A stretch of DNA of 43,351 bases from assembly GCA_002293455.1 (NCBI GenBank), contig DBDH01000081.1, forward strand, positions 1 through 43,351, written 5' to 3'. Numbering within the stretch: the stretch's first letter is position 1; each line of letters starts with the position of its first letter. Below are positions 1-8,806 of the stretch, in pieces. The notes under the pieces are model-generated. The model saw only the letters and a program-made list of their open reading frames with translations, did not search any database and had not been told where the DNA came from. This stretch comes from Treponema sp. UBA937 (lineage in GTDB: Bacteria > Spirochaetota > Spirochaetia > Treponematales > Breznakiellaceae). The translations under genes and the position numbers were made by a program.

Positions 1-713
1 GCATCAATCCAGTCAGCAAGCCCTCCCTCAAGAAGAGACTGCGCCATCTGTATCGTAATGTCGTACAAAGCTGAATCTGCCGCAACACTCGATTCCAGCG
101 CATAAGCAATCTGCCGGTTCAATTCCGCCTTCGGAAAGGTATACAATACATACGCCGTAAACTCATCCGTATATACCCCTTCCTGATCGGGATCGTAGCG
201 CCGCCTCAACGTCCACCAGTCATTTTCCCTCTGGGCTCCGCTGTACGACACATTCACTACCGCGTTGATGATATTGTCTATCTCCTGATTGTAATCCCCC
301 GATGCCTGTACCGCGGAATTCGCTCCGCCGCTTGATGATGCTGCTCCCTGTACTCTCGCCTGGTATTCTGTGGCGATATTCGTCCGGAGCATCGCTCCTA
401 TCCGCTGCTGCGCGCTAAAGTTATCCGCCCACGCAAGCACAAACTGTTTGTTTACTCCGGTTTCTTCCCCGATAATACAATACATATCTTTGTACTGAGC
501 CTGCACCGCGCTGATACCGCTCATTACATACGTCGTTATCCATGCCGGTGTCTGGGTAATTCCCAAAGCATTCCCTTTGTTATCCAGCTCAACTATCCTT
601 ACTACAGGCGGAGGCGGAGCAGCGGGGGCAGCAGGACCGGACGAGGCACAGCCAATCAGCGCCATGATCATGATGACAGTCAATGCTGCCAATACCAATT
701 TCACATTCTTCAT
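1..713 (-). CDS. Lipoprotein, LPP20-like, 3' end outside window
   Basis: The frame is open from an ATG at 713 to the window edge, giving 237 visible codons with no stop. A good ribosome binding site (AGAGGAAGG) lies a few bases upstream. The N-terminus is a lipoprotein signal: short basic start, hydrophobic core, lipobox LIGC with the lipidated cysteine at residue 22, then an Ala/Pro-rich linker. The body has an amphipathic stretch around LAWADNFSAQQRIGAMLR, followed by a Ser/Gly/Ala linker, in the manner of LPP20-type lipoproteins that sit downstream of similar genes. It is probably an envelope lipoprotein transcribed with the similar gene just upstream (gap about 190 bases from that gene's start side, 78 from its stop). 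The precise function is unknown. The open frame and lipobox are clear; the family assignment is tentative. Confidence 0.75.
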   Translation of the reverse strand, partial: MKNVKLVLAALTVIMIMALIGCASSGPAAPAAPPPPVVRIVELDNKGNALGITQTPAWITTYVMSGISAVQAQYKDMYCIIGEETGVNKQFVLAWADNFSAQQRIGAMLRTNIATEYQARVQGAASSSGGANSAVQASGDYNQEIDNIINAVVNVSYSGAQRENDWWTLRRRYDPDQEGVYTDEFTAYVLYTFPKAELNRQIAYALESSVAADSALYDITIQMAQSLLEGGLADWID

Positions 714-791
714 AGTATCCTTCCTCTATACTTTGTTTTCTGACCGCAAGATGTTCATGCGCAGAATATTAAACCCCTTCAACAAAGGGAA

Positions 792-1904
792 TTAATCCAA
801 TAATGAATTGAGCCAAACGTCAAACTCGGACGCAAAATCACCTTCTTTGACAGAATTTTCTACGGCTCTTACAGCAAGGCGGCGGGCTTCCGATATTATG
901 CGGGGATGGGATTTCCGTTCGTTCCCGGTAAAGGCGAACAAGACGGCGCCGTTCCGGTTTTCCAGCGCGGCATCAAAAAAGTAACGGCAGCTCACCAGGG
1001 CCGGCTGTTCTACTGTTTCAAAACGGACGTTCGCCAATAATACATAATCTCCCTCTCCCCGTTCGTTGATTCTAAATCCCATATTCTGAAAGAAAGAACC
1101 TGCGGCGCGGGCAAAGAGGGTGCTGTCGGCGCTTTCTTCAGTATTAAAACGAATTCCGATAGTAATTTTCGCGGCGCATTCCAGCATTTTTGTCCTGATA
1201 GCGTTAGCTCCGCCGTAACCGGGTCTCCTGCCCGAAGCCGTGGGATCGAGTACTTCGAGAATGTTCTGAAAGTTGTCGGTAACCTGAGCCAAGGCGTAGG
1301 CAAAACTGAGCGAAGCGTAAGATTCAAGCGTATTGGGAGCGGGTCCCGCCATTGAAAGAAGCCGGTCGATAATGGCCGTATTCTCCCGTATCATCCCGGA
1401 GTATGTGGCAGAACATTCCCGGCGGTTCATCCGGGCGTTGACATAATACGTATTATCCTGCGCGCGGAACATGTCGGTCTGAACACCGATGAGGCCGCGT
1501 ACATTGGTACTCGTGTTTACGTCCTGGGAAAAATTCTGGCTTTGATCAAAAGACACCGATTTTTTTCCTACGGCGTCATTGACGATTTGCGAAAATTGCT
1601 GGGATGCCTGCGTAAGGCTGGCAACATCGGTTTTGAAAGCCCTCGCCAAAGCGTTCATCGCCGCGGATTCCGCCGCGCGCTGGGATGACCCCGACGCGGA
1701 AACCGCCACCCAATCCCTCGGAGAAAAGGCCGAATTAAGATCGGTCACCCAATCGGGAGCTCTCTGCGGTGGAGCATTCCGCGCGGGTGTTCTTTGCGCC
1801 GAAACCGGCGGGACTGCGGCGCACGCAGTAATAAACACGAAGATAAAAAATACTGCGGTCCCGATTATTCTGCGCCGCACAGTTCCGTATATACCACAAT
1901 CCAT
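792..1904 (-). CDS. LPP20-like lipoprotein
   Basis: A 370-residue envelope protein. Two upstream in-frame ATGs (1934, 1910) exist, but the sequence GAGGAGA lies 6-7 bases before the ATG at 1904, so that start is preferred. Residues 13-28 form a hydrophobic signal ending in ITAC, a plausible lipobox with Cys28. After a Pro/Arg linker comes a segment (APDWVTDLNSAF, then AAESAAMNALARAF) typical of LPP20-family lipoproteins, in which repeated AxxxAxxxLA helices follow a PxW motif. The C-terminal third (about 260-340) may be a separate alpha/beta domain. It is followed on the same strand by another lipoprotein, suggesting a two-gene envelope operon. No enzymatic motif was recognised. Confidence 0.75.
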   Translation of the reverse strand: MDCGIYGTVRRRIIGTAVFFIFVFITACAAVPPVSAQRTPARNAPPQRAPDWVTDLNSAFSPRDWVAVSASGSSQRAAESAAMNALARAFKTDVASLTQASQQFSQIVNDAVGKKSVSFDQSQNFSQDVNTSTNVRGLIGVQTDMFRAQDNTYYVNARMNRRECSATYSGMIRENTAIIDRLLSMAGPAPNTLESYASLSFAYALAQVTDNFQNILEVLDPTASGRRPGYGGANAIRTKMLECAAKITIGIRFNTEESADSTLFARAAGSFFQNMGFRINERGEGDYVLLANVRFETVEQPALVSCRYFFDAALENRNGAVLFAFTGNERKSHPRIISEARRLAVRAVENSVKEGDFASEFDVWLNSLLD

Positions 1905-1974
1905 ATTCATTCTCCTCAACAACAAAATGAACAACTATCCATTGATAAGTGCCTGATGTTTACCATCCATTATA

Positions 1975-2916
1975 TCATACTTTATGCTCTTTTCCAAAAT
2001 TTTTTACATATTCTGTGGGCGTTTTACCGGTAATTTTCTTAAACACCGAAGAAAAATATGCCTCATCGATTCCCACGGCGTAAGAAACTTCTTTTACGCT
2101 GCATTTTCGTTTTTGTAATAAATTGCAGGCTTCCCGAATGCGGAACTCGATTAAATAATTTTGGGGCGATACGCCCATCTGCGCGGTAAACAATCGATAC
2201 AATTGACTTCGGGATAAGCCGATAAAAGCGGCAATATCATCTACGCCGATAGGACGGCTGTAATTTTCCGCGATAAAATCCAACGACCTTTGCACATGGA
2301 CTATGCCTGTCCAGCCTTCGGGGATGAATTCAGGAGGCAGGCTCGCTCCTTTTATAAGAAAAGCCATGAGTGTGTAAAGAAGCGCGGTTGACTGAGCAAG
2401 CTGGTAGATTTCATAACCCCGAAACGCGAAGATTCCTGAAACAACTTCAACCGCTTTCTCCATGCTTGCCGGCTGCCGTACTGGAGCTTTTGGGGTGAAC
2501 CCGGAAGCGTTGACAAGAAGCCTTGCGTCCGCGCCGTTAAAGCGCACCCAGCAAATATCAAGTTCTTCATCTTTGTCCGCGCTATACGCTCCCGTACCGT
2601 CTGGATAGACAGCAAAACACGAAGCTTCATCAAGCGGATGTTCTACCCCGTCTTGTGTAAAGACACCCTTCCCCTCTATCACAAAATACAAACCGTAGGA
2701 ATTGCTCTTATCCAGATGGACTGTGTTTCCGCATGAAAGATTAAAACAGCCGACTTCGTAAAGAGACAAAGACGCAAGAGGCCGCATCTCTGTCCGGTAA
2801 AAAAAATGATATTCGCCTTTAGCCGCCGCATCTATATTTTTCATGCTTTCAGGATACCTCTGATACCGCCTTATTCCAATGGACTCATGTTGTGTAGTAT
2901 CATAAATTTGTTGCAT
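1975..2916 (-). CDS. AraC family transcriptional regulator
   Basis: A 313-residue protein. The N-terminal half (about 45-130) is a cupin-like ligand-sensing domain (LYFVIEGKGVFTQDG is the usual turn). The C-terminal ~100 residues are the double helix-turn-helix of the AraC/XylS family: first helix pair around VDDIAAFIGLSRSQLYRLF, then the family signature around VKEVSYAVGIDEAYFSSVFKKITG and TPTEYVK. Such proteins usually sense a sugar or similar metabolite and activate nearby genes. There is no strong ribosome binding site before the ATG at 2916; an internal ATG at 2844 is an alternative start that leaves the cupin intact. No sugar operon touches it, so the target is not evident. Confidence 0.85.
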   Translation of the reverse strand: MQQIYDTTQHESIGIRRYQRYPESMKNIDAAAKGEYHFFYRTEMRPLASLSLYEVGCFNLSCGNTVHLDKSNSYGLYFVIEGKGVFTQDGVEHPLDEASCFAVYPDGTGAYSADKDEELDICWVRFNGADARLLVNASGFTPKAPVRQPASMEKAVEVVSGIFAFRGYEIYQLAQSTALLYTLMAFLIKGASLPPEFIPEGWTGIVHVQRSLDFIAENYSRPIGVDDIAAFIGLSRSQLYRLFTAQMGVSPQNYLIEFRIREACNLLQKRKCSVKEVSYAVGIDEAYFSSVFKKITGKTPTEYVKNFGKEHKV

Positions 2917-2981
2917 GGCGGAGAGAAAACCGGGAAAAAAATATACGGATCGAATATCTTTAGCATTACGTTTGCCGCCTA

Positions 2982-4553
2982 TTATTTACGAAATGGTATA
3001 TACCACCCCACTCCGAAATACAAAAGCAATGTATTTTCACGAATAGGATCGCCAAAATCATGATTATATTGAAACCCCATCATCGTATTCAGGTTGTTAT
3101 GTCTCATGCCGCCTTCAAGTCCAAGAATCAAGCTTGTTGCGGGGAAATCTTCTATATCCCCTTCGTTAGTTGAAGACGATAGGTTCAACCCTAATCCGCC
3201 GTAAGCTGAAAAAAGCAATGCACCCAAGAACGAGATATTTATTTTTGCCAAAACCGGCACCTGTAACGTGGTTACTATTGTGTCCGGCATAAACTGTATA
3301 TCAGAAGGTACCGTCTTTTGAATAACGGAAAAGCCGGTCTGAAGACCGAACCAGGAAAATAAACGTAATTCCAGCATTCCGCCGCCGCTGAACGGCATAT
3401 CCGCCTCATCTCCAGCATTTTTTGTGTCGGCAAGATTCATAGATATGCCAAACCAACCGGAAATATTAATGCCGGATTTTTTCAAAAAAGAATCTCCGGC
3501 GGCCTCTCTTTTGGCGGCGGCTTCCGCGGCGGCTTCCGCTTTTGCTCTCGCCGCCGCCGAGGCGGCCATTTGTTTTTCTAATGCCCGCTCTTCCCTTTCC
3601 CGTGCTGCCCTTTCTTCCCCGGATTCAGCGGTTCCGCTCAGCCTCCTGGAAAGCAGCTTCATCGCATGTATTCCATCGTTTAAAGAAGAATAGGGCTGAG
3701 AAGTCCCGATTATTTGATTCCCGCCCTCCAATTCAATAATCGACGCATTAAAGGTATCCGCGGTTCCGATCCTGCGGGAACGGATTGAAAGCACATATTG
3801 AGGATTTTCTCCGCGCCCCAGTTCAACCTGTTCATCTTCACGGGTTCGGCCGCTCCACTGGTTGTTATATTCCCGCTGAACCTGCTCAAGCGTCTGCGTC
3901 CGCGGATACACATCGTATGTTCCATCCTGAATCAAAAAGATGGAAAGCAGCTGCGCAAGAGCGTCTCCTTCCTGTTTATTCATATCACTGGCAAATTGAA
4001 CCGGTACGACGGCAAGTTTATGTGAATTCTGACTGTCATTATCCATCATGGTTATTATCTCTTCAGCCAAATTCTCCAGAATCGTATCGTTATTAACAAA
4101 ATCTTCCAAGGATCTGTATGTGATATACGCGCCGGCAACCTGTTTAATAATATCAATCTTTATGATGGAGACAATCAGAAGATTGGAACTTCCCAGAGAC
4201 GTAATGATCCCTGACATAACATAATCCGCCCCAAATTGATTTCCCAGTTCCACCATGGTATCGGCATCCGTCATCCCCGAATATTGAAAATTCTGTTCTG
4301 CCAACATTGCATTCGTGATCGTCGTTCTTGGAATGATGGTAAACGCATCCGCCATTTGCCGTGTGTATGAAAGCAGTTCGGCTATGCCGTCGCCTTCATC
4401 CAGAGAAGCGCCGGTAAAAGGAAGGATCGCTATTCTCCCCGCATGTTGCGCCATACAGAACATCGCGGAAACGGCAAACAGAAGCAGCAACAATAGCACA
4501 CGCTTTATATTATGGTAATTTCCAAAATTGCCTTTACAGCAATGCTTGCTCAT
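2982..4553 (-). CDS. Tandem TolB/CsgG-like protein with C-terminal beta-barrel domain
   Basis: A 523-residue exported protein. The open frame extends to 4661, but AAGGAG sits 7-8 bases before the ATG at 4553, and that start gives a clean signal peptide (basic start, LLLLLLFAVSAMFCMAQ). Residues of the mature protein fall into four parts: a TolB/CsgG-like domain beginning RIAILPF and containing GADYVMSGIITSLG; a second related repeat beginning KLAVVPVQF; an Ala/Glu/Lys/Arg-rich coiled-coil linker; and a C-terminal ~150 residues of alternating hydrophobic strands ending in the aromatic-rich VGWYIPFRK, like an outer-membrane beta-barrel. The parts suggest a periplasmic sensor or scaffold anchored in the outer membrane. 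Function is unknown. Gene identity as real coding sequence is secure. Confidence 0.8.
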   Translation of the reverse strand: MSKHCCKGNFGNYHNIKRVLLLLLLFAVSAMFCMAQHAGRIAILPFTGASLDEGDGIAELLSYTRQMADAFTIIPRTTITNAMLAEQNFQYSGMTDADTMVELGNQFGADYVMSGIITSLGSSNLLIVSIIKIDIIKQVAGAYITYRSLEDFVNNDTILENLAEEIITMMDNDSQNSHKLAVVPVQFASDMNKQEGDALAQLLSIFLIQDGTYDVYPRTQTLEQVQREYNNQWSGRTREDEQVELGRGENPQYVLSIRSRRIGTADTFNASIIELEGGNQIIGTSQPYSSLNDGIHAMKLLSRRLSGTAESGEERAAREREERALEKQMAASAAARAKAEAAAEAAAKREAAGDSFLKKSGINISGWFGISMNLADTKNAGDEADMPFSGGGMLELRLFSWFGLQTGFSVIQKTVPSDIQFMPDTIVTTLQVPVLAKINISFLGALLFSAYGGLGLNLSSSTNEGDIEDFPATSLILGLEGGMRHNNLNTMMGFQYNHDFGDPIRENTLLLYFGVGWYIPFRK

Positions 4554-4784
4554 AGAAATCTCCTTTTTAGTCTCAAAAACAATGTAAACACTTGTCCATT
4601 GTATCCTGCAAAGATAATGATGCTTGAAAAAGATAATATCATCATCTGAAAAATTTTTCAATGTTGCTGAAAATTATACAAAAAAATCGTAACCATACAG
4701 CATTAGAGCATACAACAAAAATTGGAAACGATGTATTTTTATCATCTTTTTCATGTTACACCTGCTGATAAGCATTATTTTTCG

Positions 4785-5201
4785 TTAATCTTCCGGTGAA
4801 AAATTCCGCTGCGCTTTTTTCAAGCTGTGCTGATGTTTTGATGAAAGCCTTTTTTCCTTTGCGGCCTTCGAGGGATTCGTCGGTTTTCTGCGTTTTGGAA
4901 GCCGGACCGCCGCGAGAATTAATTTCTCCGCTTTGGAAAAAGCTTCTTCGATGTTTCGTTTTTGGGACTTTTCTTCCGACGAATGAATGACAAGTTCATC
5001 TTCACTGTTTATCCGATTGGCAAGCTGAACACGAAGCCGGGCGGACTCGGCTTCATTCAAACCTTCAAGTTTTCCAATGGGCAGGGAAAGCACGATTTTT
5101 GTGCTTGTTTTATTCACATGCTGACCGCCGGGTCCGCCGGACCTGGCATGACGCAGTTCCGCGCATTGATGAATTGACGCCGTCAGACTGAAAATATCCA
5201 A
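4785..5201 (-). CDS. arfB: Alternative ribosome-rescue factor ArfB (peptidyl-tRNA hydrolase)
   Basis: A 138-residue protein of the release-factor 1 superfamily lacking codon-recognition domains. The catalytic GGQ motif is at residues 25-27 within RSGGPGGQHVNKTSTK, where the glutamine coordinates hydrolysis of peptidyl-tRNA. The C-terminal ~40 residues are rich in Lys/Arg (KRRKPTNPSKAAKEKR), matching the ArfB tail that enters the empty mRNA channel of stalled ribosomes. Length agrees with ArfB/YaeJ (about 140). It lies 14 bases downstream of metK on the same strand and is probably co-transcribed with it. Confidence 0.92.
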   Translation of the reverse strand: MDIFSLTASIHQCAELRHARSGGPGGQHVNKTSTKIVLSLPIGKLEGLNEAESARLRVQLANRINSEDELVIHSSEEKSQKRNIEEAFSKAEKLILAAVRLPKRRKPTNPSKAAKEKRLSSKHQHSLKKAQRNFSPED

Positions 5202-5215
5202 GGATTATCTCTCAA

Positions 5216-6388
5216 TCACTTTCCGGCTTCAGTCTTTAAGGCTTCCGCTTTATCGGTGTTTTCCCAGGAAAAACCATCCCGCCCGAAATGACCGTAGCTT
5301 GCGGTTTTCTGATACATCGGCTTTCGGAGATCCAATGTTGAAATAATGCCCGACGGCGATAAATCGAAAACCTTGCCTATCGCGGAAACGATCTTTTCTT
5401 TGTCTACGGTTTCGGTTCCAAACGTATCCACCATGATTGATACAGGGAAAGGAACGCCGATAGCATACGACAATTGAAGCTCGCATCGTTCGGCAAGTCC
5501 CGCGGCAACAATGTTTTTCGCGGCATATCTTGCCATATACGCGGCGGACCGGTCAACTTTGGTCGGATCCTTCCCGGAGAAAGCTCCGCCGCCGTGACGT
5601 CCCATTCCGCCGTAAGTATCGACAATAATCTTGCGTCCGGTTAAACCGGTATCGCCGAAAGGCCCGCCGACGACAAAACGCCCGGTCGGATTGATAAAGT
5701 ATTTGGTATTGTTATCCAGAAGTCCCGTAGGTTCCAAAATAGGACGGATAATGTCATTGATAACAGTTTGTTTTATTTCATCGTAAGCGATTCCGTCATC
5801 ATGCTGATGAGAAACAACAACCGCGTCAATACGCAGGGGCTTATGGCCTTCGTACTCGACAGTCACCTGGCTTTTCGCGTCGGGCCTGAGCCAAGGAATC
5901 GTGTTTGATTTCCGCAAAACGGAAGCCTTCTCAAGGATTTTATGTGCCAGCATAATCGGCATGGGCATCAGCTCTTTTGTTTCGTTGCAGGCAAAGCCGA
6001 ACATCATGCCCTGGTCTCCGGCACCCTGCTGCCCGAGATATTCCTCAAGACCGGTTCCGGAAACTCCCTGGCTGATATCGGGAGACTGACTGTGAATCAT
6101 GTCGAGAACCGCCATGGATTTGTAATCGAGTCCGTATGCCGGATCAGTGTAACCAACATCTTTTGTAACCTGTCTTACAACATCCTGAAAATCAACAAAG
6201 GTTTTAGTGGTGATTTCCCCGCCGATTAACACAAGCGAAGTTGACGCAAAGGTTTCACAGGCGACCCGGCTTTGGGGATCGTCACGCAGACAAACATCAA
6301 GGATTGCATCGGAAATTTGATCGCACAGCTTATCCGGATGACCTTCACCAACGGATTCGGAAGTAAAAAAATAGTTTCTTTGGTCCAT
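5216..6388 (-). CDS. metK: S-adenosylmethionine synthetase MetK
   Basis: A 390-residue cytoplasmic enzyme that makes S-adenosylmethionine from methionine and ATP. Recognisable motifs are GHPDKLCDQISDAILD near the N-terminus (ATP and metal binding), FGFACNET in the middle, and the glycine-rich GGGAFSGKDPTKVDRS phosphate-binding loop. Length is typical of bacterial MetK. The start at 6388 is supported by AAAGGAGC just upstream. It is the middle gene of a likely three-gene unit, GNAT - metK - arfB, with short gaps of 35 and 14 bases. Confidence 0.97.
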   Translation of the reverse strand: MDQRNYFFTSESVGEGHPDKLCDQISDAILDVCLRDDPQSRVACETFASTSLVLIGGEITTKTFVDFQDVVRQVTKDVGYTDPAYGLDYKSMAVLDMIHSQSPDISQGVSGTGLEEYLGQQGAGDQGMMFGFACNETKELMPMPIMLAHKILEKASVLRKSNTIPWLRPDAKSQVTVEYEGHKPLRIDAVVVSHQHDDGIAYDEIKQTVINDIIRPILEPTGLLDNNTKYFINPTGRFVVGGPFGDTGLTGRKIIVDTYGGMGRHGGGAFSGKDPTKVDRSAAYMARYAAKNIVAAGLAERCELQLSYAIGVPFPVSIMVDTFGTETVDKEKIVSAIGKVFDLSPSGIISTLDLRKPMYQKTASYGHFGRDGFSWENTDKAEALKTEAGK

Positions 6389-6423
6389 AAAAGCTCCTTT
6401 ACCGTTTTAAATATACCTGTTAT

Positions 6424-6885
6424 TTATTGTAATGTATACGCCATCGGAATGAACAAAATACCGTCTTTTTCCTGCGGGCCGCCTGTCCTTTTAAACCCAA
6501 GATCGGTGTAAACGTTTTCTCCAAAGATTGATGAATTGACCGTTACCGAAGAAATACTGCCGGGTTCTATGTCGGAAAGATATCGTTCAAAGAGTTCACG
6601 CTCTATTTCCTGTTCTTGACATTCCTTATCAACAAAAAAGAGCGAAATATGATTTTTGTTCTGTATCTCCAGAGCACCGATAACCCAGCCTTCGTCTTTA
6701 GCAACATAGAAGGTACTTTTGCCTTTCATTCGTTCCAACACGGCTGCGGGATTGATGTAATCCTTGAAATTTTTGTTTCCGGTTTCTGAATAATCTTTTC
6801 CAACATACTCGTCAAATACAAACTCAACCAAACGAGAAAAATCTTCTATCTCGTCTTCATGTAACAATTCAACTTTAACAGCCAT
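6424..6885 (-). CDS. GNAT-like acetyltransferase
   Basis: A 153-residue protein. The open frame extends upstream to 7083, but GGGAG precedes the ATG at 6885 (MAVKVELLHEDEI) and the upstream extension is low-complexity, so this start is chosen. The layout fits a GNAT fold: N-terminal helices around FSRLVEFVFDEYVG, a central strand pair (STFYVAKDEGWVIGALEI), and a C-terminal NVYTDLGFKRTG segment, the usual acetyl-CoA domain ending in an LGF motif. The canonical Q/RxxGxG/A pyrophosphate loop is not obvious, so the activity is uncertain. It lies 35 bases upstream of metK. Confidence 0.65.
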   Translation of the reverse strand: MAVKVELLHEDEIEDFSRLVEFVFDEYVGKDYSETGNKNFKDYINPAAVLERMKGKSTFYVAKDEGWVIGALEIQNKNHISLFFVDKECQEQEIERELFERYLSDIEPGSISSVTVNSSIFGENVYTDLGFKRTGGPQEKDGILFIPMAYTLQ

Positions 6886-7122
6886 GTTTCTCCCTGCACA
6901 GTATGATAGAATATAAACCATAATTGCGTTCCAATTAAGACCAACAGTACCCAACCTATAGTATATCAAACAATTTCTGTGAAAACAAATATTTTCTAAA
7001 AAAAATTCGATGATATTAAAGCAGTGTTCATAGTATTCCCATACTCTTTGTGAAACCAAGCCCGTCAAACACAGTGTAAGCATTTTATGTTTTTTGGACG
7101 GCGTATTTTTTAAGGAGCAGAT

Positions 7123-7533
7123 ATGAACAATCTCAATTCAGTTATGTTAGAAGGAAATATGACAGGAGAACCTTCTTTGAAATCCACACCAAATGGAATG
7201 GCTGTTTGTACATTCAGCATCGCTATTAACCGTTACTTTACACAGGAGTCGGGAAAAGAAGCGGAAGTGAGTTTTTTCGATGTAGAAACATGGTCCAAGG
7301 TTGCTGAAAATTGTTACAATATGGGGCATAAAGGACTGGGAGTCCGTATAATGGGGCGGCTAAAGCAGAACCGTTGGAAAAATGCCGACGGCAAACATTG
7401 TTCAAAAGTCTGTATCGTGGCTGAGCGGGTGGATTTTAAAACAGGAAAAAAAGAATATCACGCCGGACCGGGAAAAGCTCCCCAATCTCCGGACATTTCC
7501 CGGTACCAGGAAGAATATATTGCCGCGTTTTAA
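7123..7533 (+). CDS. ssb: Single-stranded DNA-binding protein
   Basis: A 136-residue OB-fold protein that coats single-stranded DNA during replication and repair. The N-terminal ~105 residues carry the SSB pattern: MNNLNSVMLEGNMTGEP, then VCTFSIAINRYF, FFDVETWSKVAENC and GLGVRIMGRLKQNRW. The linker is short, and the tail ends EEYIAAF rather than the classic acidic DDDIPF, so the partner-binding tip is divergent. AAGGAG lies 7 bases before the ATG. It stands alone on the plus strand and is followed by a hairpin terminator. Confidence 0.93.
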   Translation: MNNLNSVMLEGNMTGEPSLKSTPNGMAVCTFSIAINRYFTQESGKEAEVSFFDVETWSKVAENCYNMGHKGLGVRIMGRLKQNRWKNADGKHCSKVCIVAERVDFKTGKKEYHAGPGKAPQSPDISRYQEEYIAAF

Positions 7534-7541
7534 ATAACAAC

Positions 7542-7577
7542 AAAAGGGACCTCCCGGCATTAAAGGAAGTCCCTTTT
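7542..7577. terminator. Intrinsic terminator between ssb and the ABC transporter operon
   Basis: A perfect 9-bp stem (AAAAGGGAC with GTCCCTTTT) and a loop that can pair further. It is flanked by A-rich and T-rich runs, so it could serve both convergent units. Confidence 0.75.
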
Positions 7578-7613
7578 AGTTCTTCTTTTGAAATATGCAA
7601 TTATGCGCCTTTT

Positions 7614-8663
7614 TTACTTTCTCCTTGCAAACAGTTTTACACCCGCGGTACGGCTTCTCTTCCTATAAGCTAAAATAACGCTTTGCAAAACGATGAAGAA
7701 ACACAGCATAATACCGGTAGTAATGCCCTGCCACCAGGGACCTTGAAGCCGTAAAGCAACCACGATATTGTTAATGGTTCCCAGGGCAAGCACCCCGAAG
7801 GGGGTTCCAATAACGTTGCCGACGCCGCCTGTAAGCAGGGTTCCGCCTATAATAGATGACGCAATAGCTTTCATTTCCGCACCCGTAGCCTGCGTAACGG
7901 CTCCGGAACCCGTGTGCAGCAGATACACGTAACCGCCTATTCCGGAAAGGAGTCCGCAAAGCACATAGGAATAAAACTTTGTACGTTTAACATTAATACC
8001 CAGCATCAAGGCACTTTGAATATTTCCGCCCACAGCATACAGATTACGCCCGAATCTTGTCCATTTAAGAACGCAGAAGATAAGAATTACGATAAGAACC
8101 GCAATAATAACCCCCAACTCAATTTTCGCGTCAATGTAGTTTCCGTTTCTTGCCCGGTAACCAAGCCCCGGAAGGATAATTTCAATATCACGCAGCGTAT
8201 TGAAGAGCCCGTGCTGTACCGTACGCGGCCTTACTTCCACCATCGTGGTAACGCCCCGCGCAAAAAACATCCCGGCAAGCGTAACAATAAAAGGCTGAAT
8301 ATCTAAATAGGATATCAAAAGCCCCTGAAAAATACCGAAAGCAAGTCCAATGCCGACAGCCAACAGTATCGACGCAAGAATACCGAAACCCTTATCATCC
8401 ATGCAGACAACACAGCTCATGCAGACCAAAGCCGTCACGCCGCCGACTGAAATATCTATGCCGCCGCCGACCATCACGATACTCAAACCGCAGGCAAGAA
8501 TGATAAGAGACGCATTCTCATTAAAAAGATTCAAGAATTGCTGTGGCCTCGTAAACCCGCCGCCAAAAGCGAATATGGAGGATATGTACATAACAAGAAA
8601 AATACCGATAGTCACAACAAACAGCAAATTGCTGTCGGTAAGGGGTTCTCTTTTTTTTAACAT
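7614..8663 (-). CDS. Sugar ABC transporter permease (CUT2, YjfF-like)
   Basis: A 349-residue inner-membrane protein of the RbsC/BPD_transp_2 family with about eight to ten hydrophobic segments. The family pattern is visible: LACGLSIVMVGGGIDISVGG near residue 60 and a C-terminal segment containing AIASSIIGGTLLTGGVGNVIG. It is the last gene of a binding protein - ATPase - permease - permease operon, an order shared with the galactofuranose system ytfQ-ytfR-ytfT-yjfF, so it would be the second permease subunit. GAGGG lies about 6 bases before the ATG at 8663. Substrate is inferred only as a monosaccharide. Confidence 0.9.
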   Translation of the reverse strand: MLKKREPLTDSNLLFVVTIGIFLVMYISSIFAFGGGFTRPQQFLNLFNENASLIILACGLSIVMVGGGIDISVGGVTALVCMSCVVCMDDKGFGILASILLAVGIGLAFGIFQGLLISYLDIQPFIVTLAGMFFARGVTTMVEVRPRTVQHGLFNTLRDIEIILPGLGYRARNGNYIDAKIELGVIIAVLIVILIFCVLKWTRFGRNLYAVGGNIQSALMLGINVKRTKFYSYVLCGLLSGIGGYVYLLHTGSGAVTQATGAEMKAIASSIIGGTLLTGGVGNVIGTPFGVLALGTINNIVVALRLQGPWWQGITTGIMLCFFIVLQSVILAYRKRSRTAGVKLFARRK

Positions 8664-8777
8664 TGCACCCTCGCCCCTTTAGTTTTTTTGCACACAGCAG
8701 CATTTGTTGGGGCTCTCGCCATGCTGCCTTCATTTTTTATCACCATACGCATTTGCTATGGTACCATTGTTAGAGTA

Positions 8778-8802
8778 ACGCTGATTAAACTCTAATCAGT
8801 GT
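8778..8802. repeat. Inverted repeat CTGATTA-N5-TAATCAG between the two permease genes
   Basis: Perfect 7-bp arms at 8781-8787 and 8793-8799. The same arms, with the same ACG before and GTG/GTGC after, recur at 40884-40906. It could be a transcript-processing or attenuation hairpin, or part of an interspersed repeat. Confidence 0.5.
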
Positions 8803-8806
8803 TTCC

